Shown in pieces: positions 7,080 through 14,111 of a DNA stretch of 16,307 nt. This stretch comes from Brevundimonas sp. UBA5713. Lineage in GTDB: Bacteria > Pseudomonadota > Alphaproteobacteria > Caulobacterales > Caulobacteraceae. The translations under genes and the position numbers were made by a program. The notes below the pieces were generated by a model. The model was not told the DNA's origin and searched no databases. It saw only the letters and a list, made by a program, of their open reading frames with translations. The stretch's first letter is position 1. Each line of letters opens with the position of its first letter. The stretch spans positions 1-16,307 of the forward strand of contig NZ_DIGV01000044.1 in the NCBI RefSeq assembly GCF_002419815.1. Direction: 5' to 3'.

Positions 7080-8582
7080 ATGCTCGAATCCAAAGTCAGC
7101 CGTCGACTCAAGGAACCCACCGCAGCGGAAGTCTGCGACCTCATCTACGCACCGCGCCTCGCAGGGTTCGCCGACGGCTTCGGCTATCTCGGTGACGTCA
7201 ACAAGGCCCATATCGTCATGCTTGCCGAATGCGGCCTGATAGACGCGCCAGTGGCCGTCGCCCTGGCTCGCGGCGTGCTCGAAATGGAGCAGGTCGGCCC
7301 GCAAGCCGTGACGCTCGATCCGCTGCGCGAAGACGCCTATTTCAACTACGAGGCACACCTGATCGAGAAGGTCGGCACCGACGTCGGCGGGCGTCTGCAC
7401 ATCGGACGCAGCCGCAACGATTTGCTGGCGACCCTGGACCGCCTGCGCGGTCGCGACGTCCTCATGGACCTGCTCGACGCGCTTTACAACGTGCGCCAGA
7501 GCGCCCTGGACGCCGCGGCGAAATACACCGACGCGATCATGCCGGGCTACACCCACCTGCAACCAGCACAGCCGATCACCTTCGGTTTCTACCTATCCGG
7601 CGTTGCCCAGGCCCTAGAACGTGACTGCCTGCGCCTGGCCGCGACCCTCGACAGCATGAACCGTAGCCCCATGGGTGCCGCCGCCTTCGCCGGCACGCCG
7701 TTCGCCATCAACCGTGCGCGCACCGCCGAGCTGCTAGGTTTCGACGGCTTCCTGGAAAACACCCTGGACGCGGTCGGCTCGCGGGATTTCGCCTTGGAAA
7801 GCATGGCGCAGATGACGCTCCTGGCGGTGTTCTGGAGCCGCGTGGCGCAAGACTTCTTCGTCTGGTCGACCCACGAGTTCGCACTCATCGATTTCCCGGA
7901 CAGCGTCGCCGGCACGTCCAGCATCATGCCGCAGAAGAAGAACCCGGTGGTCCTGGAGTACCTCAAGGGGCGTACCGGGCAGATACTCGGCTCACTGGTC
8001 GCCTCAGCCGCAACCATCAAAGGCACAAACTTCACCCATACCGGCGACGGCAATCGCGAGAGCATGCGCGGCTTCTGGGAGTCGGCGCAGGAATGCCAGC
8101 AATGCCTGACCCTGCTGGATCTGGTCCTGCGGACCGCGCGGCCGAATCTGGAAACCGGGCTGCGCAAGGCGGCGGAAGACTTCTCCACCGCTACTGGCTT
8201 GGCCGACCTAATGGTCAGCGCGGCCGACCTCTCTTTCCGCGAGGCGCACCACGTCGTCGGCGCAGTGGTACGCCAGGCGATGGACGATGGGCTGCCGGCA
8301 AGTCGCATCGACAGCGCGATGGTCGAACGCGCTGCCCAGCAGCAACTTGGCCGCTCCCTAGGCCTGGACGAACAGCAGGTTCGCGAGGCTCTGGACCCGA
8401 TCACCAATGTCAGTTCGCGCAGCCTGCCCGGCGGTCCGGCGGCCAGTGCCCAACGCGTACAGATCGATGCCGCGCGCCAACGCCTGGAGCAGGAGCGAGC
8501 CAGTCACGCAGGTCGTCGCCAGCGCCAGAGCGAGGCGCAGCAGGCACTGCAAGCCGCCACCGAGAGGCTCGCACAATCATGA
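7080..8582 (+). CDS. Argininosuccinate lyase superfamily C-N lyase, probably not a true ArgH
   Basis: A 500-residue cytoplasmic enzyme of the aspartase/fumarase superfamily, whose members release fumarate from N- or O-succinyl substrates. Conserved catalytic parts: HIGRSRND (107-114), GYTHLQPAQP with T158-H159, the flexible loop GTSSIMPQKKNP with candidate base Ser281, K287 and N288, and the FREAH helix near 387. Differences from argininosuccinate lyase: HTxRSRNDQ reads HIGRSRNDL; the GSxAH serine near the N-terminus is Asn41 (VNKAH); and the KGLPxxYNRDLQEDKE segment reads KGTNFTHTGDGNRES (314-328), losing the Tyr, Gln and Lys that surround the arginine half. It is about 40 residues longer than ArgH (about 460) through a charged, Gln/Arg-rich C-terminal helix (from about 460). 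AGAAGG precedes the ATG at 7080. Its position inside an ABC operon suggests catabolism of the imported compound; EDDS lyase is a known divergent relative. Product and substrate are inference. Confidence 0.85.
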   Translation: MLESKVSRRLKEPTAAEVCDLIYAPRLAGFADGFGYLGDVNKAHIVMLAECGLIDAPVAVALARGVLEMEQVGPQAVTLDPLREDAYFNYEAHLIEKVGTDVGGRLHIGRSRNDLLATLDRLRGRDVLMDLLDALYNVRQSALDAAAKYTDAIMPGYTHLQPAQPITFGFYLSGVAQALERDCLRLAATLDSMNRSPMGAAAFAGTPFAINRARTAELLGFDGFLENTLDAVGSRDFALESMAQMTLLAVFWSRVAQDFFVWSTHEFALIDFPDSVAGTSSIMPQKKNPVVLEYLKGRTGQILGSLVASAATIKGTNFTHTGDGNRESMRGFWESAQECQQCLTLLDLVLRTARPNLETGLRKAAEDFSTATGLADLMVSAADLSFREAHHVVGAVVRQAMDDGLPASRIDSAMVERAAQQQLGRSLGLDEQQVREALDPITNVSSRSLPGGPAASAQRVQIDAARQRLEQERASHAGRRQRQSEAQQALQAATERLAQS

Positions 8583-9307
8583 CCACCTTGATGACCGTAC
8601 GCGGCCTGCGCAAACGCTTTGGCGACACCGAGGTCATCCAGGACGTCGATCTCGATATACACGAAGGCGAAGTAGTGGTGGTTATCGGGCCCAGCGGCTC
8701 GGGCAAATCCACCCTGATCCGTTGCCTGAACGCCCTGGAACCGGCGACGGCTGGCGAGATCACGCTGACCGGTTCGAACAGCAGCCGTGAATCGATGGCC
8801 CGGCTGCGCGACGAGGTCGGCATGGTGTTCCAGGACTACACCCTGTTTTCGCACCTGAGCATCCTGCGCAACATGACCCTGGCACCGATGAAGCTGCGCG
8901 GCCTGTCCCGCGCCGATGCCGAGGCCATGGCGATGAAACTGCTGGAACGGGTCGGCCTGGCGCACAAGGCGCAAGCCATGCCAGCCGAACTCTCGGGTGG
9001 TCAGCAGCAACGGGTGGCCATCGTCCGGGCGCTGGCCATGCAGCCCCGGCTGATGCTGTTCGACGAGCCAACCTCGGCGCTTGACCCCGAGACGGTCAAT
9101 GAGGTGCTGCAGGTAATGAAGGAACTGGCCGCTGAGGGCATGACCATGGTGGTGGTCACCCACGAGATGGGCTTCGCGCGGGAAGTAGCCGACCGAGCGA
9201 TCTTTTTCGACGGCGGCAGGATCGTCGAATGCGCAGCACCCACCCAGTTGTTTTCCGCGCCGCGCGAAGAGCGCACGCGCCAGTTTCTCACCCATGTCTT
9301 GAAGTGA
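8579..9307 (+). CDS. Polar amino acid ABC transporter ATP-binding protein, first copy
   Basis: A 242-residue ATPase of the HisP/GlnQ/OccP type without a C-terminal regulatory domain. Walker A GPSGSGKST (37-45), Q85 in VFQDYTLF, signature LSGGQQQR (138-145), Walker B LMLFDEPTSALD (159-169) and H195 in VTHEMGF are all intact. Its ATG overlaps the lyase stop (ATGA, 8579-8582) with GAGAGG upstream, so translation should be coupled to the lyase. A longer in-frame reading beginning at 8093 overlaps the lyase and has no ATPase homology before Met 8579. It should dock to the EAA loops of the two permeases. It differs at many positions from the second ATPase that follows. Confidence 0.93.
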   Translation: MTTLMTVRGLRKRFGDTEVIQDVDLDIHEGEVVVVIGPSGSGKSTLIRCLNALEPATAGEITLTGSNSSRESMARLRDEVGMVFQDYTLFSHLSILRNMTLAPMKLRGLSRADAEAMAMKLLERVGLAHKAQAMPAELSGGQQQRVAIVRALAMQPRLMLFDEPTSALDPETVNEVLQVMKELAAEGMTMVVVTHEMGFAREVADRAIFFDGGRIVECAAPTQLFSAPREERTRQFLTHVLK

Positions 9308-9315
9308 GCGATCCC

Positions 9316-10056
9316 ATGCCCGATGCCCCAATTATCGAGATAGACGGCTTGAACAAGTGGTACGGTGCCTTTCATGCCCTGAACGACGTGAGCCTGCGGG
9401 TCGCTCCTGGGGAAAGACTAGTGATCTGCGGCCCCAGCGGCTCGGGGAAGTCGACCCTGATCCGCTGCATCAACTCGCTGGAGCCCTTCCAGCGCGGCCG
9501 ACTCGAAGTGGCGGGCATCGCCCTCGACGACACACCCTCAACCATCACCCGCGTACGTGACCACGTGGGCATGGTGTTCCAGAACTTCCACCTGTTCCCG
9601 CACTTGAGTATCGCCGAGAACTGCGCTCTGGCGCCGATTCACGTGCTCGGCATGGACAAGCGTGCAGCGCGCGAGCGAGCCGTGCAACAGCTAGAGAAAT
9701 TGCGCATCGCCGATAAGGCAGACTGTTATCCGGCGCAGCTTTCGGGCGGCCAGCAACAGCGCGCCGCCATAGCCAGGGCGCTGTGCCTGGAACCCAGAAT
9801 CATGCTATTCGACGAGCCGACATCTGCACTCGATCCGGAGATGGTCGGCGAAGTGCTCGACTCCATGGTCGCGCTGGCCGAGTCGGGCATGACCATGTTG
9901 GTGGTCACCCATGAAATGGGCTTCGCCCGGCAGGTCGCCGACCGCGTGGTATTCATGGATGCTGGCGCGATTGTTGAGACCGCGGCACCAGAAGGCTTCT
10001 TCGCCCACCCTCAGAGCGAGCGAGCCCGGCAATTCCTGTCAAAGATCATTCACTGA
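9316..10056 (+). CDS. Polar amino acid ABC transporter ATP-binding protein, second copy
   Basis: A 246-residue HisP/GlnQ-type ATPase with Walker A GPSGSGKST (39-47), Q89 in VFQNFHLFPHLS, LSGGQQQR (142-149), Walker B IMLFDEPTSALD (162-173) and H199 in VTHEMGF. All are canonical, so neither copy looks degenerate. The ATG at 9316 follows the first ATPase's stop by 8 bases. Most operons of this family carry one ATPase that works as a homodimer; here two distinct ones may form a heterodimer, or one may serve another transporter. The signature region and the N-terminus (IIEIDGLNKWYGAFHALNDV) are closest to GltL/GlnQ-type proteins by eye. It is the last gene of the operon, followed by a strong terminator. 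Confidence 0.93.
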   Translation: MPDAPIIEIDGLNKWYGAFHALNDVSLRVAPGERLVICGPSGSGKSTLIRCINSLEPFQRGRLEVAGIALDDTPSTITRVRDHVGMVFQNFHLFPHLSIAENCALAPIHVLGMDKRAARERAVQQLEKLRIADKADCYPAQLSGGQQQRAAIARALCLEPRIMLFDEPTSALDPEMVGEVLDSMVALAESGMTMLVVTHEMGFARQVADRVVFMDAGAIVETAAPEGFFAHPQSERARQFLSKIIH

Positions 10057-10083
10057 GATTGCGGTCAGCTGACCCAATGCAAC

Positions 10084-10105
10084 GAACCCCGGCTAGCCGG
10101 GGTTC
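10084..10105. terminator. Bidirectional intrinsic terminator between the ABC operon and guaA
   Basis: A perfect 22-base palindrome, GAACCCCGGCT followed by its reverse complement, folds into a GC-rich hairpin with a CTAG loop and is followed on the plus strand by TTCTTCAT. It lies 28 bases past the ABC operon stop and 32 bases past the guaA stop on the other strand, so it should end both converging transcripts. A small second hairpin (CAGGGC, GCAT loop, 10118-10133) lies on the guaA side. Confidence 0.8.
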
Positions 10106-10136
10106 TTCATCAGCGCCAGGGCGCATGCCCCTGCAA

Positions 10137-11717
10137 TCATTCCCACTCGATCGTGGCCGGCGGCTTGCTCGACACATCGTAGGTGACGCGGGAAATGCCT
10201 TCGATTTCGTTGATGATGCGGTTGGACACCTTCTCCAGCAACTCGTATGGCAGGTGCGCCCAGCGCGCGGTCATGAAGTCGATGGTTTCCACAGCGCGCA
10301 GCGCGACGACCCAGGCATAGCGGCGGCCGTCGCCGACCACGCCGACCGACTTCACCGGCTGGAATACTACGAAAGCCTGGCTGACCTTGTGGTACCAGTC
10401 GGCGTTGCGCAGTTCGCTGATGAAGATGTCGTCGGCGCGACGCAGCAGGTCGGCGTATTCCTTCTTCACCTCGCCGAGGATACGCACACCCAGGCCCGGG
10501 CCCGGGAAGGGGTGGCGGTAGACCATGTCGTAGGGCAGGCCGAGTTCGAGGCCGATCTTGCGCACTTCGTCCTTGAACAGCTCACGCAGCGGCTCGACCA
10601 GCTTGAGGTTCATCTCTTCCGGCAGGCCACCAACGTTGTGGTGCGACTTGATCACATGGGCCTTGCCGCTCTTGGCGCCTGCCGACTCGATGACGTCGGG
10701 GTAGATGGTGCCCTGGGCAAGGAACTGGATGTTCGGCAGTTTGCTGGCCTCGGCATCGAACACGTCGATGAAGGTACGGCCGATGATCTTGCGCTTCTTC
10801 TCCGGGTCCGCCTCGCCTTCGAGGTTGCCTAGGAACTGCGCCTCGGCATCGGCACGGATCACCTTGACGCCCATGTTCTCGGCGAACATGGCCATCACCT
10901 GGTCACCCTCGTGCAGGCGCAGCAGGCCGTTGTCGACGAATACGCAGGTCAGCTGGTCGCCGATCGCCTTGTGCAGCAGCGCCGCGACCACCGACGAATC
11001 CACACCGCCGGAGAGGCCGAGCAGCACGTTGGCGTCGCCGACCTGGGCACGCACCTGGGCGATGGCGTCCTCGACGATGTTCGACGGGGTCCACAGTGCT
11101 TCGCAGCCGCAGATTTCCAGGATGAAGCGCGACAGGATGCGGCCGCCCTGGCGGGTGTGGGTCACTTCCGGGTGGAACTGCACACCGTAATAGCCGCGGG
11201 CATCGTCGCCCATGGCGGCGATCGGGCAGCTCGGGGTGCTGGCCAGGATATGGAAGCCGGCCGGAATCTCGGTGACCTTGTCACCGTGGCTCATCCACAC
11301 GTCGAGACCGAACACGCCATCGTCGTCCATGTGGTCTTCGATGCCGTCGAACAGCCGGGACTTGCCCACCAGATCGACGCGGGCATAGCCGAACTCGCGC
11401 ACGTCCGAGCCCTGCACCTTGCCGCCGAGCTGCTCGGACATGGTCTGCATGCCGTAGCAGATGCCGAACAGCGGCACGCCCAGGTCGAACACCGCCTGCG
11501 GTGCACGCGGGCTGCCCGCTTCATGAACGGACTCAGGGCCGCCTGCGAGGATGATGCCGCGTGGCGCGAAGGCACGGATGTCGTCCTCGCTCATGTCCCA
11601 CGGATGCAGCTCGCAATACACGCCGATCTCGCGCACGCGGCGGGCGATCAGCTGGGTGTACTGGGAACCGAAGTCGAGAATCAGAATGCGGTGAGCGTGG
11701 ATGTCAGGATGAGACAT
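10137..11717 (-). CDS. guaA: GMP synthase (glutamine-hydrolysing)
   Basis: A 526-residue two-domain enzyme that aminates XMP to GMP using glutamine and ATP, the last step of guanine nucleotide synthesis. The N-terminal class I amidotransferase domain (about 1-200) has its triad: nucleophile C87 in GICYGMQ, and H182 and E184 in VQFHPEV. The ATP-pyrophosphatase domain shows the P-loop SGGVDSS (236-242), followed by FVDNGLLRLHE and the lid residues. The C-terminal dimerisation domain includes PFPGPGLGVRILGEV and ends in PPATIEWE, the invariant family ending. The ATG at 11717 has AAGGA upstream on the reverse strand. Length and motifs match E. coli GuaA (525). It follows guaB on the same strand after 116 bases that contain a large hairpin. 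Confidence 0.98.
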   Translation of the reverse strand: MSHPDIHAHRILILDFGSQYTQLIARRVREIGVYCELHPWDMSEDDIRAFAPRGIILAGGPESVHEAGSPRAPQAVFDLGVPLFGICYGMQTMSEQLGGKVQGSDVREFGYARVDLVGKSRLFDGIEDHMDDDGVFGLDVWMSHGDKVTEIPAGFHILASTPSCPIAAMGDDARGYYGVQFHPEVTHTRQGGRILSRFILEICGCEALWTPSNIVEDAIAQVRAQVGDANVLLGLSGGVDSSVVAALLHKAIGDQLTCVFVDNGLLRLHEGDQVMAMFAENMGVKVIRADAEAQFLGNLEGEADPEKKRKIIGRTFIDVFDAEASKLPNIQFLAQGTIYPDVIESAGAKSGKAHVIKSHHNVGGLPEEMNLKLVEPLRELFKDEVRKIGLELGLPYDMVYRHPFPGPGLGVRILGEVKKEYADLLRRADDIFISELRNADWYHKVSQAFVVFQPVKSVGVVGDGRRYAWVVALRAVETIDFMTARWAHLPYELLEKVSNRIINEIEGISRVTYDVSSKPPATIEWE

Positions 11718-11756
11718 GGAGCCTTCCTTCGGAAAGAGCTTGAAGCTGAAAGCCGA

Positions 11757-11809
11757 AAGCTGGAAGCGCAGACCGGATCGTGCAATATCCGGTCTCCACC
11801 TTCCAGCTT
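11757..11809. repeat. Large imperfect hairpin with GAAGC-type repeats between guaB and guaA
   Basis: AAGCTGGAAG (11757-11766) pairs with CTTCCAGCTT (11800-11809), and AGACCGGAT (11770-11778) pairs with ATCCGGTCT (11787-11795) around an 8-base loop, leaving only a small 3/4-base internal bubble. A second register uses GCTGGAAGC (11759-11767) with GCTTCCAGC (11806-11814). On the guaA side the arm continues as short purine repeats (TGAAGC, GAAAGC, GAAAGC). The form resembles a dispersed intergenic palindrome, as seen in Pseudomonas genomes. It is transcribed in the guaBA message and may affect termination or stability. Confidence 0.6.
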
Positions 11810-11833
11810 CCAGCGCCTGTCAATCGAGGCTTA

Positions 11834-13303
11834 TCAACCGACGCGGTAGTTCGGCGCCTCTTTGGTGATCTGCACGTCGTGCACGTGCGATTCGGCCATG
11901 CCGGCACCGGTGATGCGCACGAACTGCGGCCGGGTGCGCATCTCGTCGATGGTGGCGCTGCCGGTGTAGCCCATGGAAGCGCGCAGGCCACCCATCAGCT
12001 GATGGATGATCGCCGACAGCGAACCCTTGTACGGCACACGGCCCTCGATGCCCTCGGGTACCAGTTTCTCGGCACCGGCGGACGAGTCCTGGAAGTAACG
12101 GTCCGAGGAGCCCTGGGCCTGGGACATGGCTCCCAGCGAACCCATCCCACGGTAGGCCTTGTAGGAGCGGCCCTGGAACAGTTCGATCTCGCCCGGCGCT
12201 TCCTCGGTACCGGCGAACATTGAACCCATCATCACTGCGTTGGCACCAGCGACGATGGCCTTGGACAGGTCACCGGAGAAGCGGATGCCGCCGTCGGCGA
12301 TCATCGGCACGCCGGTGCCTTCCAGCGCGGCGGAAACGTTGGCGATGGCGGAGATCTGCGGCACGCCGACGCCGGCGACGATGCGGGTGGTGCAGATCGA
12401 GCCCGGACCGATGCCGACCTTGACCGCGTCGGCGCCAGCCTTGACCAAGTCCAGCGCGGCTTCGGCGGTGGCGATGTTGCCGCCGATCACCTGCACCTGC
12501 GGGAAGTTCTCCTTCACCCAGCGCACGCGATCGATCACGCCACGGGAATGGCCATGGGCGGTATCCACCACCACCACGTCGACGCCGGCCGCAGCCAGCG
12601 CCTCGACGCGGTCACCAGTGTCGGCGCCGGTACCGACCGCCGCGCCGACGCGCAGGCGGCCCTGGCTGTCCTTGGACGCCAGCGGGTAGGTCTTGGCCTT
12701 CTCGATATCACGGAAGGTCACAAGGCCGCGCAGGTGGAAGTTGGCGTCGACCACCAGCATCTTTTCGATGCGGTGCTTGTAGAGTTCGGTCTTGATTTCT
12801 TCCAGGCCGGTGCCTTCGAGCACGGTGACCAGCTTTTCCTTGGGCGTCATGATCGCCGCGACGGAATCACCGGCGTTCGGCGTGAAGCGCAGGTCACGAC
12901 CGGTGACGATGCCCACCAGCTCTTTGCCGGATACCACCGGGAAGCCGGAGAAGCCCAGTTCATGGGCCTTGCGCAGCAGCTCGCTGATCTTGGTTTCCGG
13001 GGTGACGGTGACCGGGTCGTGGACGATGGCAGTCTCGTGGCGCTTGACCTTGCGCACCTCGGCAGCCTGCTGCTCGATGCTCATGTTCTTGTGGATGATG
13101 CCAATGCCACCTTCCTGCGCCATGGCGATGGCCAGGCGGGCTTCGGTGACGGTGTCCATGGCAGCGGAAACCAGCGGAATGTTCAGCTCGATTTCGCGGG
13201 TCAGGCGGGTCTTGAGGCTGACATCCTTCGGCAGAACCTCGGAATATCCCGGGATCAGGAGAACATCATCGAAAGTCAGGGCTTCTTGGCTGATACGCAG
13301 CAT
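11834..13303 (-). CDS. guaB: IMP dehydrogenase
   Basis: A 489-residue enzyme that oxidises IMP to XMP with NAD+, the committed step to GMP; E. coli GuaB has 488. The TIM barrel is interrupted by a tandem CBS (Bateman) domain at about 92-205 (VHDPVTVTPETKISELL, then PKEKLVTVLEG), the allosteric nucleotide sensor. The active-site loop GPGSICTTR puts the catalytic cysteine at C304. IGGNIAT, ADGGIR and the flap region YRGMGSLGAM are all present. The start at 13303 gives the family N-terminus LRISQEALTFDDVLLIPGYS and has GGGAG upstream on the reverse strand. The longer in-frame reading to 13405 would cross the promoter. It is first in a guaB-guaA operon. Confidence 0.98.
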   Translation of the reverse strand: MLRISQEALTFDDVLLIPGYSEVLPKDVSLKTRLTREIELNIPLVSAAMDTVTEARLAIAMAQEGGIGIIHKNMSIEQQAAEVRKVKRHETAIVHDPVTVTPETKISELLRKAHELGFSGFPVVSGKELVGIVTGRDLRFTPNAGDSVAAIMTPKEKLVTVLEGTGLEEIKTELYKHRIEKMLVVDANFHLRGLVTFRDIEKAKTYPLASKDSQGRLRVGAAVGTGADTGDRVEALAAAGVDVVVVDTAHGHSRGVIDRVRWVKENFPQVQVIGGNIATAEAALDLVKAGADAVKVGIGPGSICTTRIVAGVGVPQISAIANVSAALEGTGVPMIADGGIRFSGDLSKAIVAGANAVMMGSMFAGTEEAPGEIELFQGRSYKAYRGMGSLGAMSQAQGSSDRYFQDSSAGAEKLVPEGIEGRVPYKGSLSAIIHQLMGGLRASMGYTGSATIDEMRTRPQFVRITGAGMAESHVHDVQITKEAPNYRVG

Positions 13304-13339
13304 GGCGGGGGCTCCCAGGCGGGAAAAAGGAAGCGCGGC

Positions 13340-13368
13340 ATTATACCCACGCACCCCCTTGCGCTCAA
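13340..13368 (-). promoter_or_regulatory. Sigma70 promoter of guaB
   Basis: Read on the reverse strand: TTGAGC (13368-13363), a 17-base spacer and a perfect TATAAT (13345-13340), predicting a start near 13333 and a leader of about 30 bases. The bases after the -10 box are GCCGCGC, a GC-rich discriminator of the kind associated with stringent (ppGpp) repression. Confidence 0.8.
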
Positions 13369-13429
13369 TGCGGATGTGAGCGACGGCACGAACGACGACA
13401 GGCACAGCCTCGCCGGAGTGACCGACCGG

Positions 13430-13981
13430 TCACGGTCGATCGATCACCAGCGCCACGGCAAACCCCAGGCGCTCGGCGAACTCGTCGAGAAACGCCTGAG
13501 TGAAACCGGCCTCGCCCCAGCCATTGAAAATGAAGCCCAGGTTGGAGAAGGCACACGCCGGGATGAACAGGAAACCGTTGATGTCGTCCTCGTGGCCGCA
13601 TTCCGGGCAGGTGAAGTTGTCGGTCTGCCGCGGCATCCACTCGTCCAGGCTTTCGAACAGCGCCTCGCCGATTTCACGCCGGCACTCGGGGCAACCGGCT
13701 TCCTCGGCGAAGCCCTGCGTCGGGGTGTAAATGCAGCGCTTGGTGACCACCTCAAGGCCGTTGATGGCCTCGCCAAAGGGCAAGCGCTCCGGATGCTGCA
13801 CGACGCTGCGCGCGCCGGAAGCGATGGCGTAGCCCATGCCGCCAACACCGTGGCCACAGGTGGTCGGCAGCGACTCGACGATGCGCCGCTCGGCCAGCCA
13901 ACGCAGAATCATCCGCGCCTTGGCTTCGGGCGCCGGGAACGTGGAAATGCGCGGCACGATGATGGCTTGACTGTGGCTCAT
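13430..13981 (-). CDS. Conserved zinc-ribbon protein of unknown function
   Basis: A 183-residue protein I recognise only as a conserved Pseudomonas neighbour of guaB/xseA. Two CPEC knuckles (97-100 and 125-128) about 24 residues apart make a four-cysteine zinc ribbon. The N-terminal part has a GHGVGGMGYAIASGARSVVQ segment (44-62), and the C-terminal part (140-183) is hydrophobic and glycine/phenylalanine-rich but has no clear membrane span. There are no Walker motifs. Such proteins are, I believe, sometimes labelled 'sugar ABC transporter ATPase', which nothing here supports. The ATG at 13981 was chosen because the longer reading (to 14140) enters the xseA coding region on the other strand; its ribosome site is weak. 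It is divergent from xseA and ends about 60 bases upstream of the guaB promoter. Possible roles: RNA or nucleotide binding, or redox-linked zinc sensing; all unproven. Confidence 0.75.
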   Translation of the reverse strand: MSHSQAIIVPRISTFPAPEAKARMILRWLAERRIVESLPTTCGHGVGGMGYAIASGARSVVQHPERLPFGEAINGLEVVTKRCIYTPTQGFAEEAGCPECRREIGEALFESLDEWMPRQTDNFTCPECGHEDDINGFLFIPACAFSNLGFIFNGWGEAGFTQAFLDEFAERLGFAVALVIDRP

Positions 13982-14098
13982 GACGGCTCGAAACCGGAGA
14001 TGGAGAAAGGCCGCGCAGCTTAGCGCCGCCCGTTGGCTGGTCAAGGCCCGCTGGACGGACGCCAAGCAGATTCGGTTTCCGCTTGGCCGCGCGCGGCT

Positions 14099-14104
14099 TA
14101 TCAT
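14099..14104 (+). promoter_or_regulatory. Candidate -10 box of xseA, leaderless arrangement
   Basis: TATCAT (five of six consensus bases) ends 7 bases before the xseA ATG, so a start at the usual distance would fall on or next to the A of the ATG. The -35 position (TTTCCG, 14076-14081) is poor. A 12-base palindrome GCCGCGCGCGGC (14086-14097) fills the spacer. GCCAAGC/GCTTGGC (14061-14067 and 14081-14087) form another dyad. Confidence 0.35.
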
Positions 14105-14111
14105 CGCCGCC

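Noticed and set aside
8093..8578. N-terminal extension of the first amino-acid ATPase inside the lyase gene
   Set aside because: It is out of frame with an obvious enzyme, and the ATPase domain begins at Met 8579.
7080..8582. Naming the lyase argH
   Set aside because: The catalytic core fits, but the arginine-side residues differ and the gene sits in a transporter operon away from arginine genes.
13304..13405. N-terminal extension of guaB
   Set aside because: It would cross the clear TATAAT promoter, and family proteins start at LRISQEALTFDD.
13430..13981. Sugar ABC transporter ATPase
   Set aside because: There is no Walker A, signature or Walker B sequence; only a zinc ribbon is visible.
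12548..14023. A 491-codon open frame on the plus strand opposite guaB
   Set aside because: It is antisense to an unambiguous IMP dehydrogenase and has a composition typical of shadow frames.
13980..14111. N-terminal extension of xseA
   Set aside because: It overlaps the divergent gene's start codon and has no family similarity; MLKDPFQRLN is the normal beginning.
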